Source: Usnea hakonensis | Lineage: Eukaryota > Ascomycota > Lecanoromycetes > Lecanorales > Parmeliaceae | Assembly (NCBI GenBank): GCA_013423325.1 | Contig: BLJB01000415.1 | Location: 1,618-16,168 of the forward strand | Length of the DNA stretch: 14,551 nucleotides | Direction of reading: 5' to 3' | In this document: one piece after another, positions 1 through 8,380 of the stretch | How the letters are laid out: each line of letters opens with the position of its first letter | How positions within the stretch are numbered: the first letter of the stretch is position 1 | Made by a program: the position numbers and the translations under genes | Notes under the pieces: generated by a model | Told to the model about the DNA's origin: nothing | The model's input: only the letters and a program-made list of their open reading frames with translations | Databases searched by the model: none

Positions 1-60
1 AGGAGGTCACGTGTCTCCTTCATCCCTGCATCAGCCCTACAAGTAGTCACACTCGTAACA
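1..60. other. Short flank without RIP mutation, left of the Gypsy relic
   Basis: This stretch keeps many CA and TG dinucleotides (gtcacgtg, catccctgca, tcacac), unlike everything immediately to its right. The change is abrupt near position 60. It is therefore probably single-copy host sequence, or a part of a repeat that escaped RIP. A CACGTG palindrome lies at 8-13, which is too common to mean anything alone. No gene can be supported in 60 bases. Confidence 0.6.
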
Positions 61-61
61 T

Positions 62-3000
62 TAACTATATATTTTACTTAATCTATAGGCGAATTAATAG
101 CGCTTTAAAATTAATACTAATAAATTATAGATTAAAAAGGCTAAAAGATTCGCCTAAAATTTAGAAAAGGAACTAAATATATTTACTATTATATATATTA
201 TAATAATATATAATAAATAAAAAGATATTTCTATTCTTAAGCTCCTATTAGAATTAATAGGGTATAATAATATTTTTTTTAATAAAAAGGTAGAAGTCTT
301 ACCCGCGCTAAAATAGAGAGATTATATTATTAAGATTAAAAAAGATAAGGAATCGCTTTATAGCCCTCTATATAATCTCTTTTAATTAGAGTTATTAGAG
401 CTTTAGTACTATCTAGAAGATACTCTTTAAAAAGATTAGATTTATTATTTAATTTCCTTTATAGGTATACTAATTCTTTTTATATTTAAAAAAGATAGTA
501 GGTTTTATCTATATATAGATTATTATAGATTAAATATAATAATTATTAAAAATTAATATTTATTATCTTTAATTATTAAAACGTTAAACCGCTTATATAA
601 TATTAAAGTATTTTTAAAGTTAGATTTAAAAGATATTTATTACTAGATCTAAATTAAGTCTAATAACGAGTAGAAAATAGTATTCCGTATTTACTATAGT
701 TATTTTAAATATTTAGTAATACTATTTAGGCTTATTAATACTCCCGCAATATTTTAAGTCTATATTAATTATATCTTAATAGATCTAGTAAATATAATAT
801 ATATAATATACCTTAATAATATTTTTATCCATAGCGCTAAGCTGATAAAATATTAATAATATATTAAATAAGTCTTTAAATAATTACGTTAGTTCTAGCT
901 ATATACTAATTTAAAAAAATATTAATTTTTTACTAAATAGATTAAATTTCTAGGGTTTATTATTACTACTAATAGTATAATAATAGATTAAGAGCGAGTT
1001 ATATCTATTAAAAAATAATCTTAACTAAAAAGCTATTAAAATATATAAGTCTTTCTAAACTTTATAAATTTTTATTAGTACTTTATTTATAAATATTTAA
1101 AAATTATAATATCTTTTACTAGTCTTCTAAAAGGGAGTAAAAAAGATAAGAAAATAAAATTACTAAAATAAACTAATAATATAAAATAGTTATTTATTAA
1201 ACTTTATAATACTTTTTTAAAGGTACTATTCTTATATTATTATAACCCCGAAAAGAAAATCTATTTAAAAACTAATATTTTAAACTTTAGTTTAGATACT
1301 ATACTTTTATAATAGAATAATAATAATTATTAGTAATCTATTACCTTTTAGTCTTAAAAGATAATTTTTATAAAGTAGAATTATAAGATCTATAATTAGA
1401 AATTATTTAGTATTATTATAATAATAAAGTAATAATATTACTACTTTAAAAATAGTCCGTTTATTATTAATATTTAGATAGATTATAATAATTTTAAAGA
1501 CTTTATAAAGTAAAAGGAACTTATATCTAGATAAATATACTAGGCGCTAAAGTTAACTATTTATAATTTTAAGATTTTTTATTAACTAGATAAAATTAAC
1601 CCTATTAATTTAATATCGTAATAACCCGATTATAAGAGTATTTTACTATTAAATATCTAACTATTATTAATACTTTAAAATAAATTAGTACTCTAGATAA
1701 ATAAAGATTTATTAAAGATTAAATCTTTTATTATAGCTGTAGTACCTATATTTTAGATTATAAGTATTTAAGTGGTAATCTCTAAAAAAGAGATTTAGGA
1801 TATATTAAAAATTATATATAACGAGCTAAAAAGACTTATAAAGATACTAATTTAAAAATTATAAATCTATAATAATTAGATAAGCTCCTTCTATAATAAA
1901 GCTTCTAAATTATTATAGTACTATTAAATACGAAATTAAATATAAAATATAGATTAAGAGAGACTCTTAAAATATCTCTATATTTCTAAAGATCCTATAA
2001 TTTAAGAAGAATTTATTATAAGATATTATAATAATCTTCTAATAGATTACTTTAGTACTATAAAGACGTATAAGCTTTTTATCTATAAATACTATTAGAA
2101 TAGAAGTCTAAAATAAGTTACTAACTATATAAAGATTTATAATATATATTAATATATTAAGATATCTAGATATTAACTCTATAGCGTATTAAGTTTTTTA
2201 TCTATTATTAATAAGTCCTAAAAGAAAATTTCTATAAACTTTATTACTAGCTTATCTTTTAGTAAGTATAAAGGGATTATTTATAACTCTATTCTAATTA
2301 TAGTAGACCGGTTTATTAAGATAATTAAATATCTCCCTATTTAAATTATAATTAGTAATATTAAGCTAGTAAATATATTTTTTATTAAAGTTATCTATTA
2401 TTATAATATATTAAATAGTATTATTAATAACTAAGACTCGATATTTACTAGTAATTTTTAATTAATTATTTATTACTATATAAAGATAAAGAGGTATCTT
2501 AGTACTACCTTTTATCTATAAACTAATAATTAGATAGAGCGCTAAAATTAGGAATTAGAATACTACTTATATATATTTATTAATAATATATAAACTAATT
2601 AGGCTTTATTACTATTAATAGTTAAGTTCTTTTATATAAATAATTAGTATTTCTCTATCAGAATAATATTATTCTATTTTATATATAGATACTATCTAGA
2701 AATTAGATATAAAGTCGAGAATAATTCTATAAAAAAAAGAATATTTACTATAAATAAAAAAATAAAAAGACTATAAGAGCTTAAAGATAAAACTACTAAA
2801 CGCCTATAAAGCGTTATTAAATCTTAAATTAAATAATATAATAAGTCTTATTAACTAAAAGAGTATAATATTAATAACTTAATAATACTAGTAATTAAGA
2901 ATTTAAAATAAAAATACCTAAGTAAAAAATTATTCTATAAATTTATAAAGCTTTTTAAAATTATTAATAAAATAGAAGTATAAATATATTACTTACTCTT

Positions 3001-3400
3001 ACTATTTATCTATAAAATTTATAATATTTTTTATATTTTACTTCTAGAGCCCTATTATATATACGATTATAATAATATATTATAGTTTATATAAATACTC
3101 GAATTAATTAATAATAAGAAGCTCTAGAAAATAGAAGAAATACTAGATAAAATCTATATTAGAGAAGGCTTCTAGTATAAAATTAAATACATTAATTAGG
3201 GCGATAAGTATAACTAGTAACTTCTAGAAAAAAATATATTAGATATATACTAGCTAATTAATAACTATAATATTTAAATAGCTAGTAAATAGGGTTATAA
3301 AGATTTTAATAAAAAAATCTTTAAATTATAGAGATAATTATTATAGAGTAAATAGAGATACTAATATAAAACGTAGATCTACTATCTACTATAGACTTTA
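62..3400 (+). pseudogene. pol: Gypsy pol polyprotein relic (RT-RNase H-integrase-chromodomain)
   Basis: One frame (codons starting at 62, 65 and so on) carries every domain, with stops only where Gln or Trp codons would be expected. RT covers roughly 300-965, with KLDLKD at 617-634, the fingers/palm motifs between, the catalytic box as YLNN at 809-820 (family YLDD) and FLGF near 950. RNase H begins near 1240; its first Asp is Asn at 1274-1276. The integrase HHCC zinc region is at about 2020-2175 with His and Cys now mostly Tyr. In the core, the first two catalytic acids read Asn (2237-2239 and 2429-2431) and the Glu survives at 2537-2539. A chromodomain, which in this family guides integration to marked chromatin, spans about 3065-3290. 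About 1,110 codons remain. The stop is uncertain because several candidates follow 3330. The domain calls come from motif recognition by eye, without a search. Confidence 0.87.
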
Positions 3401-3563
3401 TATATTATTATACTTTTTAGTACTTATAAATATAGGGTTATATAATAAGAAGATTAAATAATAAATAATAATTTATTAATTTTTTATAAATTATCTATTT
3501 AGAGAGTTAGCGAAAAAATATTATATCTAAAAAAAAATACTTTTAATCTAAAAATTATATTAT

Positions 3564-3591
3564 TAGAGTAAAACTATAATAATATAATTTA
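3564..3591 (+). repeat. 28-bp direct repeat, copy 1
   Basis: It begins tagagtaaaactataat and matches 3665-3692 at 26 of 28 positions. The starts are 101 bases apart. The two differences are A here against G in the other copy, as expected if this copy took more G-to-A (RIP on the opposite strand) changes. It lies in the non-coding 3' part of the Gypsy relic. Confidence 0.7.
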
Positions 3592-3664
3592 CTTATAATA
3601 TATTATAATATTAATATTATATTTTAATAAAGAGATAATACTATTAACTTAGATATAATAATAC

Positions 3665-3692
3665 TAGAGTAGAGCTATAATAATATAATTTA
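3665..3692 (+). repeat. 28-bp direct repeat, copy 2
   Basis: This is the partner of 3564-3591 and begins tagagtagagctataat. It sits about 30 bases upstream of the polypurine tract. A weaker third echo, tattagagtaagaat, follows at about 3706-3720, so the segment may once have been a longer tandem array. Confidence 0.7.
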
Positions 3693-3724
3693 TTCTAAAT
3701 ATCTATATTAGAGTAAGAATATTT

Positions 3725-3733
3725 AAGGGGGAG
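3725..3733 (+). other. Candidate polypurine tract of the Gypsy element
   Basis: The nine-base purine run aagggggag stands out in an otherwise AT-only context and lies 3' of the pol frame on the coding strand. That is where plus-strand DNA synthesis is primed in LTR retrotransposons. A 3' LTR would start right after it; taattt at 3735 could be a RIP-altered TG start. G-only runs resist RIP because they hold no CA or TG. Confidence 0.5.
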
Positions 3734-3734
3734 C

Positions 3735-3845
3735 TAATTTATATTATAAATAATAATATAGCTTTCTCTCTCTCTTTTGATATCTATAGAATATTAGATA
3801 ATTAATATTATTATTATTATTAAATAAATTTATATCTATATCTTT
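3735..3845 (+). other. Possible short remnant of the Gypsy 3' LTR
   Basis: The stretch between the polypurine tract and the minisatellite is where a 3' LTR should lie. It includes a CT-rich run at about 3762-3778 and an ATT run near 3810-3825. CA/TG reappear at its right end (3778, 3846), so the element border is close. No second LTR exists in the window to compare with, and about 110 bases would be short for a full LTR. The call rests on position only. Confidence 0.3.
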
Positions 3846-4004
3846 CACGCTCCTTCCATCGCCCTCCTCACGCTCCTTCTATCGCCCTCCTTACGCTCCT
3901 TCTATCGCCCTCCTTATACTCCTTCTATCGCTCTCCTTACGCTCCTTCTATTACTTTTTTTATACTCCTTCTATCGCTCTTCTTACGCTCCTTCTATCGC
4001 CCTT
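3846..4004 (+). repeat. Minisatellite: seven units of 23 bp, with graded RIP
   Basis: Units start at 3846, 3869, 3892, 3915, 3938, 3961 and 3984, each exactly 23 bases; the last is incomplete. The first unit (cacgctccttccatcgccct then cct) keeps two CA dinucleotides, the second keeps one, and the rest have none and carry C-to-T changes. Units 4 and 6 also read tatact in place of cacgct. The pyrimidine-rich strand bias is strong (C and T on plus). It separates the Gypsy and LINE relics. It could be a host minisatellite or part of the 5' end of the LINE. Confidence 0.93.
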
Positions 4005-4159
4005 ACTATAGTAATAATTAAAGTCCTTATTATAAGAGACATAGAATATATATCTAAAATATAATTATAATCGCGATATATTAGTTAATAGTTTAGAACT
4101 TAAAATATATTAAAGGAAGAGATTAAGGGAGTAAAACGCGTTAACTATATCTCTAATAA

Positions 4160-4190
4160 TTTAAGTCTATTTTTATAGTTATCGACTAGA
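4160..4190 (+). repeat. Dispersed 31-bp motif, copy 1
   Basis: It begins tttaagtctatttttatagt and resembles copies at 4294-4324 and 4676-4706. All three lie in the same orientation in the unassigned 5' part of the LINE block. Similarity is clear in the first 20 bases and weaker after that. Confidence 0.45.
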
Positions 4191-4293
4191 GGCTAGATAA
4201 TATATTTAGAAGCTCTATAGAAGCTACTAGAGACTTATTAATATTAATTTTAAAAATATATTATTAAGATCGATTTTTTTTACCTTTTAAAGG

Positions 4294-4324
4294 TTTAAGT
4301 CTCTTTTAATAGTTATTAGTTAAA
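4294..4324 (+). repeat. Dispersed 31-bp motif, copy 2
   Basis: It begins tttaagtctcttttaatagt. The similarity to copy 3 extends upstream, where a pyrimidine-rich run and aaaggtt here match aaaagtt there. Confidence 0.45.
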
Positions 4325-4675
4325 AAAAAGAAATTTTAATATAGATATCTTTTAAATACTAGAGTAGATATTAATATAAGCTCGAGGGTAGATTAGCGAG
4401 GATACTAATATTTAGATTCTAATATAGATAAACTCTATATATAAATAGACCTAGATATAGACTAAAATAAATAGAATTATATCTTATTATATATAAGGGA
4501 AATCGCTTATAAAAACTATCCGATTAATAGCTATTATATATTAATAGTATAGACCGAAGCTAGTCTTTATTAATAGATATATTAATCTACTAGCTATTAA
4601 ATAGGATACCCTTAAAGATTATAAACTATTAAGTATAAAGAACTTATTAATACTAGTTTCTATATCTTCTAAAAG

Positions 4676-4706
4676 TTTAAGTCTCTCTATATAGTTAATA
4701 GCTAGA
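4676..4706 (+). repeat. Dispersed 31-bp motif, copy 3
   Basis: It begins tttaagtctctctatatagt. The copies are 134 and 382 bases apart, so they are not a simple tandem array. Confidence 0.45.
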
Positions 4707-5040
4707 AGTAGAAAGAGAGATAAATAGATCCTAATATAGATATAACTAAATACTTAATATAGCGGTTCTTAATTAATAGGGTAGAAATACTATAATATTA
4801 TTACTAGTAAGGGTAATATTATAGTAGTCTCTATAAGATATAGATAGTCTAAATAAGGGAGATCTCTAATAGTAACGCGAAGTAGATAAACCCTATAGGG
4901 CGTAATATATAATAGTAATTACTATTAGCTTTTAGAGCTAAATAAGACTATCTATATAGCCTAAGAGAATAGTATATATATATTAATATATTAAGAGCTA
5001 TAAGAAGTTAACTACCTTATAATAAGGACCTAAAGCGGAA

Positions 5041-7293
5041 TAGAGAGTAAGCTAAAGTAGTACTATATATTTAATCTTATAGGAGATATACTTAAGAAGT
5101 AAATAATAGTCGATTTAAATAATAATTAATTTTATCTATTAACTATATAAAGCCCTAGCCTAGAGGAATAGTCTAAACTAAGTATAAAAGTAACCTCGAA
5201 AGTAATTATAGGGTATAAACTAGATAGAGGGCCTAAAGAGTAGGATTTCGACCTCCTAAATCGATCGCTAATAGGATAAGGTCCTAGGGATAGACGGGAT
5301 ACTAAATAGATTTCTAAGGTTAGTCGCTAGCGAGGCTCTCCTATAGCTTACTAGGCTCTTCTAGGTATATATAGATCTAGATTACTATCCGAAGGAGTTT
5401 AAAGTCGCTAATATAATAGTCCTCTATAAACCGGGTAAAGATAACTATTCCGAATTGAAGTTATACTAATTAATTACCCTATTAAGTACCCTAGGGAAGG
5501 CCCTAGAAATAGTTATAGCTAAGAGACTTAATAACTATATAGAGGAATATAACCTCCTCCCCCTAGAATAAATAGATATACGGAGAGAGCGGTCTACTAA
5601 GATAGTCCTAAAGATAATTATAAATATAGTATATATAATTTAAAGTAGTAATAAATAATACGTAGCTAGCCTACTCTCTCTAAATATAATAGAGGTATTT
5701 AATAATATATTTTATAAGTAGCTCCTCTATAACCTTAAATCTAAAGGGATCCCTCTCTAGATAGTAAACTAGATATCGAGCTTTCTTATAAAGAGAGTAA
5801 TATTAATAACGCTAGAATAAAAAATAAGCGAGATAGAATTAATAAAAATAGAGATTTTATAGAGGTCCCCGATATCCCCTATATTATTCTTATTCTTTAA
5901 TATACTACTTATTAAAGAGTACTTAAAGCTAAAATTAAACCTCTAAATTAGAGGCTTTATTAATAATATCTATCTACTAGTATATAGAAAGAGTATAGAG
6001 GCTAATTATATAATATTTAAAATAATTTATAAAATATATTTAAAGTAGATAAAAATATATAGAATAACCTTCGCCTCTAAAAAGTACGAGCTAGTCTATT
6101 TTACTAGAAGGCTAAAACGCTTTAATATAAAAGCCGTAATAGATTTAGAAATAATAGTTATAGAGTTAAAAAGTAGTATATAGGTTCTAGATCTATATAT
6201 AGATAGAAAATTAAGATAGAGTCTTTATCTTAAGAAGATAAAAGCTAAAATAGTATCCTAATATCTTATACTATTAATAACGGTAGCCTCGATATAGAGA
6301 ATAATACTAAACTAAATATATATAATATACTAGGCTATTATTCGACTAGTAATAATATATACGATAACTATTTAGTATAACCCGGAGAGTATATGAAGAG
6401 TAATAAAGATATTAGGAAGATAGCTAGAAATAATCTAGAATAAATATTTAAAATATATCTTAGAAATATATAAGATAATAAATATTAGGGAATTAAAAAT
6501 AAAGATAGATATTCCCTCTATATAGATCTTCTTAAATCTAGTAGTCCTCTATTACTAAGCCTTTAGAGGCGTATATAAGGTTATAAAAATTAGAAATATA
6601 TATATCTATAGAGTATTCTAAAGGAAATAAGACTATAAGGTAAAGATATTACTAGCGCCTATAATAGAGAAATACTTATAGGCTAAGGGTACCTTCCTTA
6701 GGGAAGGGTAGGAATAATATAATATAGAGAAAAGAGAAAGAAAGGAAATAGAGATAATAAAGGGAAAAATATAAGACTAGAATAATATAGTCTAGTATAC
6801 CTTATAGAAAAGCTATTATATAGATATACCCGAAAATAAGAGGATACTAGCTTAGGATCTTAAAGATTAGAAAATAAGAAAAATATTTTACTATAACTTT
6901 ATAAAAACTAAAAGCTCCGCCCTAATCTAGATATAAATAAAGAAGATCGAGCTAGTATAGTTCCTCTTCTATTATAAGGTCCTAGATATTTATATAACTA
7001 ACTATAAATATAGCTAGTTAAAATAAAATACTAAATATATTCTTATCTTCTATTTAAGACTAGGATAATTTAGACTAGTACTTCTAGAATCCGCGGGAAC
7101 TAGTAATTTACGGAGAATACTAACTACCTTAAGGGGGGCGAGGGTATTAACTAGATAATTAATCTAATCCGGCCTCCTAAGCTAATATTCTCTAGTAAAA
7201 GACTAATTATATAGGGGTAGAGTAGCCTAAAGGGCGCGAGTATTAATATAAAGAGAATAGAGAAATATAAATATAGAGAATACTAAGCGGTAA
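5041..7293 (+). pseudogene. LINE ORF2 relic: Tad1-like reverse transcriptase with C-terminal Cys/His motif
   Basis: A single frame (codons starting at 5041) holds throughout, about 750 codons, with no sign of an indel. From 5041 to 5270 it is a basic linker upstream of RT. RT follows: a GIDG-type motif near 5290, YKPGKD at about 5431-5448, a LLSTLGKALE segment at about 5482-5511, SPISPILFLFFN at about 5871-5906, and the catalytic box as FINN at 5956-5967 (family F-x-D-D). The first catalytic Asp of the palm is Asn at 5683-5685. FTRRLKRFN follows at about 6097-6123. Towards the end, Tyr codons at 7003, 7009, 7036 and 7051 fit C-x-C-x8-H-x4-C with all ligands changed by RIP. The frame ends with taa tag at 7291. 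No RNase H domain was recognised. In life, ORF2 would nick the target and reverse-transcribe the element's RNA there. Confidence 0.83.
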
Positions 7294-7440
7294 TAGTTAA
7301 AAATAGTATATAAACTTAAAATAATAGAGATAAATAGAAATATAGTAAGATTTTTTACCCTAGTAGTAGTAATACTATAAAGGTTTCCCTTATACTATTA
7401 CTATAGAGCTTCCCGTAATTATCTTTTATATAGTTAGATA
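7294..7440 (+). other. 3' UTR of the LINE relic
   Basis: This is RIP-mutated non-coding sequence after the ORF2 stop. It runs to the point where CA/TG reappear (cacg at 7443). A poly(A) or simple tandem tail, which many LINEs carry, is not visible at the border. Confidence 0.5.
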
Positions 7441-7594
7441 GACACGAGTATGAATTCCAATCTAATCCAAATCTATATCTTTCTTTTAACTGTTGAAAGT
7501 AGGTATATAGAACACTTGTTTCTTGGTTAATTAATTATAGAAGCACAAGAAATATGTAAGACTATTTATAAAATACTAAGGCGCCAAGTTTACG
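7441..7594. other. Stretch without RIP between the LINE and Copia relics
   Basis: This run of about 154 bases has normal numbers of CA and TG (cacgag, tatgaattccaa, ctgttgaaag, aacacttg). It is flanked by two blocks that have almost none. It is most simply single-copy DNA that RIP did not recognise. No ORF, tRNA or clear promoter was seen. Confidence 0.7.
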
Positions 7595-8370
7595 TGACGA
7601 AGTTATATAACTCGGTAAACCTTCCTATTTTAATACTCCTACTCGAGCGTATTTCTTCTTCTAAAAATTAAATTCTAACTCCTATATTAACTCTATACTA
7701 TATAACGGTAATATTAGGGTAGTAGAGGTAATACGATAATATAATAATAAATATTAGACTATATAATAGCTCGATATTTAATCCCGTAATAATATTACTA
7801 TATAAACTTTCTACTTTTCGTAAAAATACGGTTATTTAAAAATCTTTTTTAATATTTACTAAGTATATATTAAATTTTAAGTAAAACGAGGTCGGAGGAT
7901 ATATATAGAGGTCTATATACTATATAAAAAATATTCCGAGTAGCTTTAATAACTATAGTAGCTAAATAGTAGCTAGATAAGTAGCTACGAGGCTAGAAGT
8001 AATACTTTAGGACTAAGATAGTATTATAAATACTATAAGTACTTATATAATACGGGTTAAAAAGGCCCCTATATATTAGTAGTTAGAATTAACTCTAAAG
8101 AGGAAAAGAAAAGGATTAATTAGTAGTTAATAGTAAAAAGAAAAGATATAAGAGAAAAGTCTACTAAATATAAACTAGTTAATAAGACTAATAAGCCGAA
8201 TTATCTAGACTAGTTAATAGGACTAATTTAGTACTAAGAGACCTAGATAATTTAGTATTTAAGGTACTAAAAGGGGACGATAATAATAGTAATAGTATAT
8301 CTAAAAAGGAGGTCTAAAAAGGGTAAATTATATACTAATCTTAATAGCTAAGGGTTAGAAAGGGCGAATA
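7595..8370 (-). repeat. Candidate 3' LTR of the Copia element
   Basis: On the minus strand the segment starts tattcgccctttc directly after the polypurine tract and ends cttcgtca at the border with DNA without RIP. Restoring one RIP change gives the TG...CA ends expected of an LTR. The length would be 776 bases, which is long for a Copia LTR. No second copy was found beside gag, so the call rests on position, ends and the RIP border. No coding domain was seen in it. Confidence 0.4.
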
Positions 8371-8380
8371 TCTCCTATAG
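8371..8380 (-). other. Candidate Copia polypurine tract
   Basis: The minus strand reads ctataggaga, starting about a dozen bases after the end of the gag-pol frame and immediately before the candidate 3' LTR. This is the expected site for priming plus-strand DNA synthesis. The purine run is short, so the call is moderate. Confidence 0.4.

Larger units (their letters stand above)
3401..3724 (+). other. 3' untranslated part of the Gypsy relic
   Basis: This is very AT-rich, RIP-mutated sequence between the chromodomain end and the polypurine tract. I see no domain in any frame. It contains the 28-bp direct repeat pair listed separately. The extreme right end of the pol frame may run slightly into it. 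Confidence 0.5.
61..3840 (+). mobile_element. 5'-truncated, RIP-inactivated Ty3/Gypsy chromovirus
   Basis: The block has almost no CA or TG. I noticed only a few survivors, near 830, 843, 1738, 1773, 2659, 3190 and 3778. It encodes a Gypsy pol in the order RT, RNase H, integrase, chromodomain, followed by a polypurine tract. The sequence begins within the region just upstream of RT: no gag, zinc knuckle, aspartic protease, primer binding site or 5' LTR was seen, so the left part is missing. The order of integrase after RNase H separates it from Copia. The C-terminal chromodomain places it among chromoviruses. The 3' limit near 3840 is set by the return of CA dinucleotides. Confidence 0.88.
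4005..5040 (+). other. Unassigned RIP-mutated 5' part of the LINE block
   Basis: There is roughly 1 kb with no domain I can recognise. All frames are broken by TAA/TAG. In a Tad1-like element this is where the APE-type endonuclease, and before it an ORF1, should lie, but I could not find their signature motifs by eye in any plus frame. It holds three copies of a motif starting tttaagtct (listed separately). It may be a degraded endonuclease, a 5' UTR, or an unrelated repeat. Confidence 0.45.
4005..7440 (+). mobile_element. Tad1-like non-LTR retrotransposon (LINE) relic, RIP-inactivated
   Basis: The RIP block between the minisatellite and the stretch without RIP at 7441 encodes a LINE reverse transcriptase with a C-terminal Cys/His segment, an arrangement typical of fungal Tad1-clade elements. 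There is no integrase, protease or LTR. The right border is sharp at 7440; no poly(A) tail is evident there. About 1 kb upstream of the recognisable ORF2 does not show a clear endonuclease or ORF1. The element is therefore 5'-truncated, or its 5' part is too damaged to recognise. Surviving CA/TG were noticed only at about 4040, 5456 and 6394. Confidence 0.8.

Noticed and set aside
1..60. Promoter or E-box control site at CACGTG
   Set aside because: A six-base palindrome in 60 bases with no adjacent gene carries no weight.
3846..4004. CRISPR-like array
   Set aside because: The 23-bp units abut directly with no unique spacers, in a eukaryotic retrotransposon context; this is a minisatellite.
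7441..7594. tRNA or small RNA gene in the stretch without RIP
   Set aside because: No cloverleaf arms, B-box or stable hairpin could be made out by eye.
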